From: Cryptomeria japonica
Taxonomy: Eukaryota; Streptophyta; Pinopsida; Cupressales; Cupressaceae
Assembly (NCBI RefSeq): GCF_030272615.1
Contig: NC_081410.1
Span: forward strand, 284,579,957-284,643,956
Direction of reading: 5' to 3'
DNA length: 64,000 nt
Part shown: positions 1 to 10,918 of the stretch, piece by piece
Layout: each line of letters begins with the position of its first letter
How positions within the stretch are numbered: the stretch's first letter is position 1
Program-made: the position numbers and the translations under genes
Notes under the pieces: generated by a model
Seen by the model: only the letters and a program-made list of their open reading frames with translations
The model's database searches: none
What the model was told of the DNA's origin: nothing

Positions 1-626
1 TACATACCCTTAGCTCTCAGAGTGAGTAGGTTGAGAGAGAATGGTTCCATTGTGCTGGGGCCTACAACTGTTAACCCCCCTATCTTTACAAATAATTATT
101 TCAATGGGCCACTTCTAAGATGATCCCTTTGTGTGTTGTAAACCTGGGCTAATGACTCAAAGTCAGTAGGTTCTAACAAATTGGAGGACTCACTGAGTTT
201 AAACACCTTCCTAAATTCATCTTCATTTATCTCAATCAATACTGATCCCTTTATGTTCTTGATGCATCTTGCCATAGAGTCATAATTCTGTGCAATCAGG
301 GCTAATAGATCTACATCCATAAAAACACCTGGGACCACAAGCTTTCATACATCCTGCTCCCATATGGCATTCAAAGGAGCTAGTGAATTCCTCTGCCCAA
401 AACCAACTTTGAAGAGTCTTAATCCTAACAATCCTATTTTAGGGTCCCTCAACCAATTACCCTTATCATAAAGGCCATCTCCAATTTTTAGACGAGGGTT
501 CTTAGTTACTAGCTCTTTGGCCTTAGCCCCAGCATTGGTGGACATCGTTAATTGCTCTAAAAAATCATCACAAATATTTTGGTCCTAGTAATTCACTTTC
601 CCTATAAATTCTCTTCTAGGTGCCAT
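1..626 (-). pseudogene. Unrecognised protein relic, start present, cut by window edge
   Basis: One minus-strand frame can be followed from an ATG at 626 (MAPRREFIGKVNY) to the window edge. It is interrupted by stops shortly after the start, at about 345 and at about 96. Between the stops the protein is well composed: a basic, glycine-rich stretch (KIGDGLYDKGNWLRDPKIGL), then an acidic part with INEDEFRKVFKLSES. No catalytic motif, zinc finger or membrane segment is visible. The frame is unusually long for this neighbourhood, so it was probably once coding. I do not recognise the family. Plant retroelements of the Tat and Ogre type can carry an extra protein of unknown function, and this may be one; that is a guess from context. 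The three stops argue against present function. Confidence 0.4.
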
Positions 627-1529
627 TCTGGTCAAACAATTATACCACTAGAAGCTAGCATAGACCTCTAATAAAGTAATTCACATAGTAGTATTTGAGA
701 ACAAACCAAGAGTTATCAAGAAAAGCACAAGAAACCTAATTATTCACCTAAAGAAAACTGCTCTGCAACAATTCACTCTGCAACAAACTTTGATGAAACA
801 ATACTAAGCAATCAAGTTGATGCGGACTGAAAAGGGCAAGTTGGCATTTAAGTTTTTAGAAATTAACTTCGTATGCTTCTACTTTCTTTTCAGAATTAAA
901 TTCACCAAATCAAATTCAAAATTGGTTCCAACGGGTCATAATTTCTCTAAGTCTTTCCTCTGTTTCCCTCTTTCACTACTTCGTAGAACATAAAACCCGT
1001 GCTCTTTTCTTTCACGAAACAACGCTGGCCATTGGATCTCGAGAACTTACATCGCCTTGATCTTCATTTAATCTCTTTGCTTTAGTGTCAGGCCCTACCT
1101 CTTTTTTGCCACTTCGTGGAGTTTAACAGTCATGCACTTTTCCTTTGCGAGGCCACGCCAAGCGTTAGATCAAAGTCAAATCACCCAGCCTTTAACTCCA
1201 ACCGAGATCGTCAATCCTTTTAACTAACTGTGCCTCATCTTGATGGCTAATGGTTTTTGCCATTTCACTAAGGTTAAGCTGCGGGCATCTTCGAGTCATG
1301 AAACAATGAGAAGCATGGATCAATCTTGAGATGAATGCCTTTTAAGTGGGCCCTTTATTTGGGAATTACTTACCCCACTTGTTATCTAGTTAATAAATGC
1401 CACATGGTAGTTGACCATTAGCCCTAGAAACTCCTTTTGGTTCCACCCTTAATCCGCCAGGTGTTCCCTTTTACTATTCCCACATAACTGTCGGTTACAC
1501 CTAGGTGGGCCCTCAACCACTTTTTTAAA
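627..1529. other. Non-coding stretch, no gene seen
   Basis: No frame of meaningful length or recognisable protein is present. From about 1020 onward the motif CCRTTAGATC and close variants begin to recur (near 1030 and 1160), as they do in the duplication that follows. The sequence looks like part of an old LTR, but I cannot find its ends. Confidence 0.4.
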
Positions 1530-2485
1530 CCATGTGTCACGTCACTCCTTCGTGTGATTTCCACCTATCTTTCGTGACTTCACGAACATTATTCTTCATT
1601 TGGCTTGCAGCCACAAAACCACAAGAACCGTTAGATCAAAATAGACTTGATCTACTTTTAACTTCATACCATGCCTGTCCCTTGGGCCCATCAGCCTTTT
1701 CGCTACTTTGCAATGACTAACTTGCTAACATCTTATCTTCATGAATTCACGCGAGCCATTAGATCTCAAGAACTTGCTTGTTGTTTACTCTTTTTATGAC
1801 AACCTTGCCTGGACCCACTGCATACTACCAACTGAGTGCCTTGTCACTACCATGTCATCGCCAACTGGGGTTACCACATTTACTACCACTCTGAGCGGGA
1901 CCCTCCACCTTTTTGCTATTTTCCTGAAGGTAAAGCTCGTGCATCTCTCGGCCATGAAATAATGAGAAGCCATTGATCTTTTTCCAAGATCTACAAAAAG
2001 TGGTAGCTGTTATGCCATGTCACTCCTACATGTGATTTCCACCTGTCTTTCATGAATTCGTGAACATTATTCTTTGTTTGGCTTGCAGCCATGAAACCAC
2101 GAGAACTGTTAGATCAAAACAGACTTGATCTACTTTTAACTTCATGCCATGCCTATCACTTGGGCCCATCGGCCTTTTCGCTACTTCGCAATGACTAACT
2201 TGCTTGCATCTTATCTTCATGAATTCACGCGAGCCGTTAGATCTCAAGAACTTTTGTTGTTTACTCTTTTTATGACAACCTTGCCCGGACCCACTACATA
2301 CTGCCAACTGAGTGCCTTGTCACCACCATGTCATTGCCAACTGGGGTTACCACATTTACTACCACTCTGAGTGGGACCCTCCACCTTTTTGATATTTTCC
2401 TGAAGGTATAGCTCATGCATCTCCCAGCCACGAAACAACAAGAAGCCATTGATCTTTTTCCAACCTGATCATTCTTTAACGAAAG
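1530..2485. repeat. Tandem duplication, two copies with about 478-bp period
   Basis: Copy one (about 1530-2007) and copy two (about 2008-2485) align along their length. For example GAATTCACGCGAGCC occurs at 1743 and again at 2221, and both copies end with GAAGCCATTGATCTTTTTCC-like sequence. The copies differ by scattered substitutions and small indels, so the duplication is old. Short open frames inside it (1532-1720, 1741-1962, 2149-2370) are not conserved in phase between copies and are not taken as genes. It probably arose inside a retroelement LTR. Confidence 0.75.
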
Positions 2486-3208
2486 AAGACCGCTTATCTC
2501 TGGGACCCGCCAAACCCTTTCACCACTTCATGAAGGTTAAAACATGTTTAGCTTGATCTACTGAAAACATGCTGTCCGTTTGATCAGATGAAACTTGATC
2601 AGTGTTTAGCTTTGGTCCAAACCTATATGCTGGGTCCACCTTCGCCTTTTGCTACTTCATGGAAACTAAGTTTTGAGTACTTTTTGGTCGCGAATCAACG
2701 AGTGCCGTTAGATCAACAGAAAACTGCATGATACTTATAAGGCCTGACGGACATTAGAAACGGCAGATTAAAAGTGAACAAGAATAAAATATTTAAAGGG
2801 ACCACCTAGGTAAATCACAAGGGGAGAACACTTTTATGATAAATGGACCCATCGCTTAAGTGAATACAGTAACGCCAAATTAGAAACCAAAAGGGCTTTT
2901 CTCAGGTATTGAAGCAACTTAAAACCTAAACCCTTAACCCCTTAGGATTTAAAAAAAATTGAAAGAAATTCCTTCCTTCGATGGCTCTTTTATATTAATT
3001 TTTTTTATAAAAATGATCATCGTCAGAATTACGACGAATACCAAGCTTTCGACCGACAACTTCTTTGACCGTCGGCAGAGTCCATTGGATTGTCAGATTT
3101 CTGATGGGCATGGCATCATCGACCAATCCGATGCCAAGTTTTTGATGGTGGATTTTGTCGACACTTCGACGAAAATTCATCAAAAATCCGATAAATGACC
3201 GTCAAAAA
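2486..3208. other. Non-coding stretch left of Copia A
   Basis: No gene is seen. Another copy of the GCCGTTAGATCAA motif is at about 2704. At about 3022 the 18-mer CGTCAGAATTACGACGAA appears, whose complement recurs with one or two changes near 7259. Sequence rich in CGACG and GTCGG around 3040-3190 resembles the ends of CACTA-type DNA transposons, but no terminal CACTA motif was found. Confidence 0.3.
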
Positions 3209-3838
3209 TCAGCTCCGAACGTACTAGTGATATCAGTAACTAGAGACACATTGATTAGAAAACTTTCATCATTTGAAATTGAAGAATTTGGTCCTGTTGC
3301 TACTATAAAGATAGATTTATCTTTTAAGGCATCAACATCATCTTCATCATCATCATTTGACAAGTCTGATTGGAAATCCTTTTATGCAAGAGAACATGAA
3401 GAAAGCAGGAGATAAAATGAAGAACTTGAAGCACTATTTGCAAGGAAAATGCCTAAAGGTCCAGTTGGAAGTAAGTATGAAGGTAAAGCACCCTTTAAAT
3501 GTTTTAACTGTAATAAGATTGTACATATGATTTCAAGATACCCTAATAGACATGCAAGATTGAAAGAAGAAGCTAGAAGAACATACAAGCCTAACCATGA
3601 ATATCAAAGATACAGATTTAAGAATAATAAAGACAAGTCTTATTATATTGCTGATGAAGGAGTCACTGATGATTCTGATGAGGATCAAGTAGACAATGGA
3701 TTGGTCTTTGTTGCCTTACTAGAAGATCAACCGACACCTACTATTCAACTGGTAGAGCAGGCTCTGGCATCAAAAATTGAAGTTAAGGATGAATGGATCA
3801 TTGATTCAGGATCTTCACATCATATTACTATAATAAAA
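3209..3838 (+). pseudogene. gag-pol: Copia A gag C-terminus, zinc knuckle and protease relic
   Basis: The segment holds the end of Gag (FGPVATIKIDLSFKAS, a serine run, then charged residues). It is followed by a nucleocapsid knuckle with CFNCNKIVHMISRYP at about 3500-3545, in which the last cysteine is replaced. After an acidic spacer the retropepsin motif WIIDSGSSHHIT lies at about 3793-3828, matching the D-[ST]-G active site of Copia proteases. There is a stop at about 3413 within gag, and the frame is lost near 3838 before the pre-integrase part. Gag would package the RNA and the protease would cut the polyprotein, but this copy cannot. The upstream part of gag is absent. Confidence 0.8.
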
Positions 3839-5085
3839 GTAAATTCTTGACTTTTAAGGAATATAATGGAGGTCTAGTAAGATTTGGAGATGATAAAGCT
3901 TGTTTGATAAAAGGAAAAGGTAATAAATCCCTTGATGAGAAGCATAATACTGACAATGTTTACCATGTTGAAGGTTTAAAGCATAATCTTTTGAGTGTTG
4001 GTCAATTAGTTGAAAAAGGATTTCAGTTACAATTCAAGAATGGGAAATGCAAAATTATGAACAAAACTGGTTTGGAAATTGCAACCGGTAATCAAACTAT
4101 AGGTAATATCTTTCATTTGAATAACAATGAAAAGACATGATTGATTACACATTTTGATGAAAGTTAGCTATGGCATAAGAGACACTATCATGTAAATTTT
4201 GATTGCATTGTGAAAATTAGTACAACTAAAGTAGTTAGAAACTTACCTAAGATTGTTAAACCTCACAATCCGGTATGTAAGGAATGTCAATTTGGAAAAC
4301 AAGTTAGAGAATATTTTAAAAGTATTCTAGAAAAATCTAATAATGCTCTTGACTTAATTCATACTGATTTATGTGGTCCAGCTAGAACTAAAAGCTTACA
4401 AGGTGATACATATTTCATGCTAATCATTGATGACTATTCTAGAATGTGTTGGGTTACTTTTCTCAAAGAAAAATCAGAAGCACTTGGGAAATTCAAGCTA
4501 TTCAAGGCAATGGTAGAGAATGAAACCGGTAAGAAAATCAAATGTCTAAGATCAGATCAAGGAGGTGAATTTACATCTAAGGAATTTAATACATTCTGTG
4601 AAGTAAATGGAATCAGAAGACAATTATCAGCACCTCGGACACCCCAGCAGAATGGAGTTGTAGAAAGGAAAAATAGAACTATCTTAGATGCAGCTAGAAG
4701 TATGTTATCAGAAGAAAATCTACCACATGTATATTGGAGAGAGGCAACAATCACAAGAGTCTACACATTCAACAAAGTTCACATCAAAGGTGAAACTGGT
4801 AAGACACCTCATGAACAATGGTTTGGTATTACTCCTACTTAAATATTTCATAATATTTGTAAATGCTATATTAGAAGAGATGAGTATATTGGAAAATTTG
4901 ATCCTAGAAGTGATGAAGGAACATTTCTTGGTTATTCATCTAAGAGCAAGGCATATATATGTTTTAACAAGAGATTGCAAAAAATTGTTGAGAGTACAAA
5001 TGTGAAAATTGATGAATAGTTTAGAGGAACTTCAATGTATTTTCACTCTGAGCCAGCAATAGAGATATAGACAAATGAACCTACA
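3839..5085 (+). pseudogene. pol: Copia A pre-integrase and integrase relic
   Basis: The first part (3847-4140) matches the gag-pre-integrase region with the motif HNLLSVGQLVEKGF. The core follows at 4210-4842. The catalytic triad is visible as HTDLCG (first D, about 4363), CLRSDQGGEF (second D, about 4545) and NGVVERKNRT (E, about 4651). Residues after this continue in the same frame through a stop at 4840, with the GTFLGYSSKSKAY motif typical of the Copia integrase tail. Further stops lie at 5017 and 5068. Integrase would join element cDNA to the host chromosome. The core has its catalytic residues, but the reading frame is broken. Confidence 0.85.
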
Positions 5086-5930
5086 TTGAACACACCGATA
5101 CAGAATGAAGATCCAGTTACACCGGTATCATTTGAAAATTCCACTGTAACTAAAGAACAACAACAAACAAAGATACCTTGGTATGTAAGATTGAACCACT
5201 CTGAAGATCAAATAATTGGGAACAAATATCAAGCAGTTATGACAAGAGGAAGACTGGAAAATGAAGAGGTATGTCTTATTTCTCAAATTGAACCAACATC
5301 AATTAATGAGGCATGTGAAGATAAACACTAGATTAAAGCTATGGAAGAAGAATTAGAACAAATTGAAAAGAATAACACATGGACATTAGTTCCCCGGCCT
5401 AAAGAAAAAAATGTAATTGGAACAAAATGGGTATTTAGAAACAAACTTAATGAAGATGGTAAGGTAATAAGAAATAAAGAAAGACTAGTGTGTAAGGGAT
5501 ATTCACAGAAAGAAGGAATTGATTACAATGAAACCTTTGCACCGGTAGCTAGAATTGAGGTAGTCAGATTATTCTTGGCTTTTGCAGCACATAAGAGCTA
5601 CAATGTATATGAAATGGATATTAAATGTGCATTTCTGAATGGAGATCTTGAAGAAGAAGTTTACATTGAGTAACTTGATGGATTTTCTTTGACAGATAAA
5701 AAAGATATGGTTTGCAGGTTAAGGAAAGCTTTGTATGGGTTGAAGCAAGCTCCAAGACCTTGGTATGCTAGATTGGATAAATACATTTTAAAGATTGGTT
5801 TTTCTAAAGGTAATGCTGATAGCAAGTTATACTATTAAGTGACTAATGATGACATCTTGGTTATAGAAGTTTTTGTTGATGATATAATCTTTGGAGGAGA
5901 AGATGGATTATGTAAAGACTTTATTCATTG
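5086..5930 (+). pseudogene. pol: Copia A reverse transcriptase relic, C-terminally truncated
   Basis: The RT opens with the linker that precedes Copia RTs (WYVRLNHSEDQIIG), then TWTLVPRPK and [14 protein letters not shown], and the first catalytic region with [13 protein letters not shown]. It continues to GLKQAPRPWY and the active-site box FVDDIIFGGEDGL at about 5875-5905. Stops lie at 5329, 5671 and 5836 but the frame stays the same as integrase. About 25 bases after the active site the homology ends and unrelated sequence begins, so the thumb and RNase H are deleted. The enzyme would copy element RNA to DNA, but this copy is dead. Confidence 0.9.
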
Positions 5931-6389
5931 GTATATTCATGTTTGCATATTTGTTGTTACCAGCAAATAGGTCCAGGATAAGCAGTGTTAGGCTTATCTA
6001 TTCTAGATCAGTATGACACACTATGGAGATGATTTATTAATGTTGTAAATACATCAAGCCGACATGTTGAATCAGATATTGCATTGGTTATTATTTTACA
6101 TGTAAATTGTTTTTATTGTAATATTTTTTTTAAAGATGACCTATACATTTTGGTCCTAGGCTTTGGTACATATGTAAGATCTTATTTAATCAAAGTAGAA
6201 GTGAGGAATGTGAATGAAGTAAGGTATATGTGAGAATAAGCAAAGCTATACACGTAGACATCATTTGAAGGTAGAAGGAAGGTTTTGTGAAGACATATCA
6301 GAACTGAACCGATACTGAATCCAGCATATGAAGATGCTATTTTGAGCAGTACATCATTATTGGATTTAACCATCCAACTTTAGTCAGTG
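5931..6389. other. Unassigned sequence between Copia A pol and LTR end
   Basis: No coding capacity. It may be the outer part of the Copia A LTR, with the deletion of pol joining it to RT. I cannot align it convincingly to the LTRs of Copia F, so its nature is open. Confidence 0.3.
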
Positions 6390-6752
6390 TGACTCCTATT
6401 TGTGTTTAAGCAGTGAGCTCTAGGCGCTTGGCCTTTCTGCATATGTAGACCCCCTATTGTATACACATACTATTTGCAATAGTATCATCTGATTGTGGGT
6501 AAGGTTTCCCACCGTGGTTTTTCCCCTTACAGGGTTTCCATGTACAAATACTGGTGTTATGTGTTGTGGATGTTATTGTCTTTCTGTTTCATGCATTAAT
6601 CTTTACCGGTACTACAAATAACTGATAAACTATCCACCAGCATTAACTTTAGTTTACCGGTATTAAGAATTAAGTTTTGTTAATTTGTTTTTGGTTTGAA
6701 TTTATTTGACAACTGATTCACCCCCCCTCTCAGTTATCTCTGGGACCTAACA
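6390..6752 (+). repeat. Copia A 3' LTR remnant (R/U5 end)
   Basis: The segment is the reverse complement counterpart of the Copia F LTRs. Shared landmarks are the CAGTGAGCTCTAGG-like block near 6403, the GGTTTCCATGTACAAAT block near 6533, the TGGTGTTATGTG block, and the terminal GATTCACCCCCCCTCTCAGT near 6717. It ends in ACCTAACA at 6752, a proper CA terminus. The flanking 6753-6951 is unrelated and may be the continuation of Gypsy C. Confidence 0.75.
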
Positions 6753-6951
6753 GATTTATATATGTGCCCTCGATTAATCAGTGAGGGTTGACTAGTTTGG
6801 AAAATTGAAACCTTTTGAGCATAGGATCCTAGACTTGGATACAAGAGAACCTCAACCTAAAAAGAAAAGCAAACATTTCCTTGTGCAACACTAAAAAGCT
6901 AAAAACATCTAGCCTATAATGCAATGGCATTTTATTGAAAGAATGAAATAT

Positions 6952-7077
6952 TGTTGGCATTGTGTTGTCATTGATGTCAACTGGTATAGGATGGAAACCA
7001 GTATAAGAGATGTATGTGTGGCATTATCATTGATGCATACTGGATGTGATGTATTTGATGTCACCTAGCTTAGCACA
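6952..7077 (+). repeat. Copia B 5' LTR, first part
   Basis: This matches 15144-15267 of the 3' LTR nearly base for base. All of the roughly ten differences I counted by eye are transitions. Homology stops after CACCTAGCTTAGC. Confidence 0.85.
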
Positions 7078-9677
7078 TACATTTGAACTATATTTTCAAC
7101 TGAGGTTTCCTATGGAGAAGGTATATTGTGGCCAAATTTGATTTTTTTTTGAAAAAATACCCACATTCGTCATAATTCTGATGGAAATTACCCATTTGGT
7201 TTCGACGAAGAAGGCATTAGCAATGAGAATTTTCTTTTTTTTCAAAAAAGTGCTTGAGTTCGTCGTAATTCTGATGACAACAGCCATTACAAAATAAAAA
7301 AAGAGGTGGGGAATTCATTTGTGAATTGCAATTCTGCATAGGCATCCATGGCAACTTCATTCCCCAAGAACATCAAACCCGCATTGAAGACAATCCCACA
7401 CAGGAGGTAGATTCAAATTGCCCTATTTTTTAATTTCATGTTAAAAAAAAATATACATGTGGTGGTTAATTGTCCTAGTTTAATCACGTAAAACCATAGA
7501 ACTGTGATTGAGGAGTGAGTGTTCAATTTTGTATCAGCAATCCCTTCCTCCCATATACATGAGCATTGATTGTTCACATGAGATCACATCTCTTTGTGGC
7601 ATCGTATCAAACAATTCATGAGCCTTGTCCATGTTTCCACATTTTGCATTCATGTCAAGCAGGGAATTTGTAAGTACAACACCTAACAAAATTCCTCTAT
7701 CCATTATGCTTTGATGGATGTCCATACCCTATTCCAAAGCTCCCATTTTTGCACAGGCAGGGAGGATGCTGGCAAACATTGTGGAATTCGGCTTTATGCC
7801 TTCCAATTTCATTTGCTTGAAAGTGTCTAAAGCCTTTTTGACAAATCCATTTTGTGCATATCCAACAATCGTTGCAGTCCATGAGACAACATTTCTTTCA
7901 AGAATTCTATCAAATAGTTCATGTGCCTTGTCTATGCTTCCACATTTTGCATACATGTCTACCAAGGCAGTTACAACTACAACATCTGACAAAATTTCTC
8001 TATCCTTTATGCTTCGATGAATGTCCATACCCTGTTCCAAATCTCCCATTTTGGCACAGGCAAGGAGGATAGTAGCAATGGTCGTGGAATTTGTCTTTTC
8101 ACCTGCTGATTGAATTCGCTTGAAAGTTTCTAAAGCCTTCTCAACAAATCCATTTTGTGCATTTGCATCTACATTTGACAAAATTCCTCTATCTTTTATG
8201 CTTTGATGGATGTCCATACCTTGTTCCAAAGCTCCCATTTTGGCACAAGCTGGGAGTAGGCTGGCAAATGTAACTTAAGAAATGCAATGATCAGCTCCAA
8301 AGAAATCAAACCACTACTAAAAAAATTGAGTGTCTAAAATATGATAGGGAATAGTGTGAGTTGTCCTGAAATAAAATATTTTTTTTTCAATTTCAACTAA
8401 AACATAATTACTCAGCCATTTAATGTTATTAATAAGTGTTTAATTTATGAAAGAGATAAATGGTTGGCCACAAGTACTTGAGTTACTAAATGCACACAAA
8501 TAATTAAATTTGATATTAAAAACTATCTACAATGAATTCAATTCTTGTCCATTAGTCATTTATGTTTGCAATAGGCATCTTTCTTTGTTTTTCTTAATCT
8601 TTATTCATAGTTATGTGCATATTTCACATTCTATAATTAGGATATCAATTACTATGGCTATACACTAGCATGATGTTTGTGTTGTGGTATAGATGCGTGG
8701 AAACATAATTATGGGATTGTTATATTATAGAGATCATAAATCTAGATATCGCATATTAGTTATAGCTCTTCTTGGATTGAGTCTAAAGTTGACATACAGT
8801 CATAAAGCCATTATTAGTAGATCTATCCATTTCTAGTAAAGACAATTGAGAAAGTCATTTTGATATTGAGAGTTTGTTATCTGTTTACCTATTGATCATT
8901 ATTAAGCCATAATATTTAGGTCTATTTATCTCTCTTGCAAAACCTCTGTAACTGTCCTAGATTGTCCCTACTACTCACTCTTCAATTCAAAAAAGTGGAG
9001 TTATAAAGATTTGTTTCATGAGATGGTGTTGAACGTATCAACAAGGCTAGCATGGAAGGCATGTTCAAGCTTCTATTTGTACAACTTACAACAAATGATT
9101 TGTTGATAGAAGAAATTCTTGAAATAGGGATACAATTGAAAGACAAGTAAGTACATACAAACCTCCTTAGTTGAAAGTAAAATATGTGTATAAAAAGAGT
9201 ACATTGAATCCCAATCCATAAACACAATAGAGATACTGATGGAGACTTAATTGGATGTAGCATGTCGCACCAAAGTTGTTAGAGTATGCTAAGCTAGTAC
9301 ATAATGTTTCGTAAAGCAACATTAGTATTTTACCTAGATCATTATCTACCAAAACTAACTATAGTAATCCTTTTGAGGATTAATTTCATGGTGCTAGATC
9401 TTCATTTAGTTCCACTTCTTGTTGGAGAAAAGAGCAGTTATTTCTTGAGGTAGATAAATATCCCATCAACAAAGGACAAGACCCTTTCTAGAATATAACA
9501 AATTCTACTCCAACAAAAGATCATGGGGGTTGCACTAGAGATATTGAATAAGAGATAGACTTCTACTATTTCATTAAAAGTATTGGCATGTTCTTCATTT
9601 ATTGATATAAACTTTCTGTGACACCACCACAATCAACAAAGGTGTAAAAAGTTGTTTGCAATGCATGGATTTTTAGG
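7078..9677. other. Foreign 2.6-kb block replacing part of the Copia B 5' LTR
   Basis: Relative to the 3' LTR, this block stands where about 275 bp (15268-15540) should be. It is therefore a replacement or an insertion with deletion, not a clean insertion. It contains a PPR relic on the minus strand (7534-8273). A segment at 7140-7290 holds TTCGTCGTAATTCTGATGAC and similar motifs. The rest, 8274-9677, is AT-rich sequence in which I see no gene. No terminal repeats or flanking duplication were found. Confidence 0.6.
7534..8273 (-). pseudogene. Pentatricopeptide-repeat (PPR) protein fragment
   Basis: The minus strand encodes tandem PPR units of the plant PLS type. Recognisable pieces are ALVDMYAKCGSIDKAHELFD, VVSWTATIVGYAQNGF, ALDTFKQMKLEGIKPNS and ASILPACAKMGALE, repeated about 2.5 times. 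Such proteins bind organellar RNA, usually in editing or splicing. This piece begins at about 8273 without a start or targeting peptide. It has an in-frame stop at about 7729, and one repeat has lost its middle (the junction SNVDANAQNGF). It ends at a stop at 7534 with no E or DYW domain. The repeats are closely alike, suggesting unequal exchange. It is a gene fragment carried inside the foreign block and not a working gene. Confidence 0.85.
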
Positions 9678-10797
9678 ATTGTAGTCACCATTTGAAGAGA
9701 TGACTGACAGTGAATGTGCTTCAACTGAATAACATGTGCATGTTTGAAGATATAATGCTCAAATGTCAAAGCCACACTGGTATATTATAGTTGTAGATGA
9801 CAAGGATCCACTCCCACCAATAAGTGGAGCTTATCTCCTATTATGCATGTCGTGTGTGATAAGAGAGAAGAGTAGAAAGTAGGTGATTGAAGGTTCACAC
9901 CGGATGAACTGGTGAAACACTAAGTTGCCTTAGGTGCATGAGGTCAGGGATAAGAACTAGATCAGCTAGGTAGACATGATGATTTGCCGATATAGAGATT
10001 GAAGGATATGGTTGTCACTTTGACAAACATGTTAATAGAAGAACTCATCTAATGAATGAAGAAGGAAAAGTTGAGCAGTTGCTGATAGATGGAGCATGTT
10101 GAAGATTGATGACATGATGTCATCAAGGTGTTTACTGGTAAGTATGTCCACCAGTAATGCTGTTAGAGTGCAGATGTAGATGGCTCCCATCTGATGATGA
10201 TGTGCATGAGGTAGGTTGGCATGTGTGCTAACTGGTTTAGGTTCTCCATCGGAAGAGAATTAGAATGCAAGGTTGAAGGTGGACCGGTCAGGGCATAACC
10301 GATAGAGTTTGTGAACCGGTAGATGAACCTGGTTTTGTGGTTGGTCAGTGATCCTATACAAATTGACATAACCAACCTAGCAAAGGTGGATGCCAATAAA
10401 TGGGCCACATGGGGTGGAAGTAGCATGTATGCACAGGTTGGTGTGATGTGTCGATGAGGTCATTGGCGACTGGTCCAACATTTCTGATGATTGCGAAGCT
10501 CGAGGAAGAAAAGAAGAGGATTGTGGCTCGAGATGAAGCCAATAACATAGATCCATTAAAGACTAATCTTGTGGATCAAAAAGAGTGAAGGAAATTGCAT
10601 CACTCATGTGATAGATCAGAAAAAAGGCCAAAAAACATGTTACATACAACTAAATAGAGAAGACGTGTTTTGCAAGGTAGATAGATGGGTGATGCTCAGC
10701 GATTCAGTGTTGAAAATAGATCAAGGACATGATATTAGATTGGATTTGATATGTCACGGTGATTAGAGATCAAATTGGTTTTTGGCGGTAAGACTTG

Positions 10798-10807
10798 TTT
10801 ATAAATA
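10798..10807 (+). promoter_or_regulatory. TATA box of Copia B 5' LTR
   Basis: TTTATAAATA is conserved at the same place in both LTRs. It lies about 20 bases after TTTTTGGCGG, which fits the E2F consensus WTTSSCSS. This would be the start region for element transcription; function is inferred from position and conservation. Confidence 0.55.
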
Positions 10808-10892
10808 TGCAAGTCAAAATAGATGAATGCAACTACTGAGTGATAGAGTGGTGCTGCTAGTGAAGAAGTGAAATCAGTCAAGTGCTTATTGA

Positions 10893-10918
10893 GAAGAAGA
10901 AGAAGAAGAAGAAGAAGA
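10893..10918 (+). repeat. GAA microsatellite
   Basis: Eight to nine GAA units are present in the 5' LTR. The matching place in the 3' LTR (about 16732-16747) has about five. The tract lies downstream of the TATA box, so it would be in the transcript. Confidence 0.9.

Larger units (their letters stand above)
3209..6752 (+). mobile_element. Copia element A, 5'-truncated, with 3' LTR remnant
   Basis: This is a Ty1/Copia LTR retrotransposon in domain order gag C-terminus, protease, integrase, reverse transcriptase. The 5' LTR, primer-binding site and most of gag are missing. Coding sequence stops abruptly at about 5930, just after the RT active site, so the rest of RT and the RNase H are gone. 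About 6390-6752 is an LTR end related to the LTRs of Copia F. The pol protein is very close to that of F at 25820-27478, so A and F are one family. One frameshift and at least six stops show it cannot encode active enzymes. Confidence 0.85.

Noticed and set aside
3040-3190. CACTA DNA transposon end
   Set aside because: The CGACG and GTCGG words are suggestive, but no CACTA terminus or three-base duplication was found.
7534-8273. Functional PPR gene
   Set aside because: No start or targeting peptide, an in-frame stop, a broken repeat, and a position inside a replaced LTR segment.
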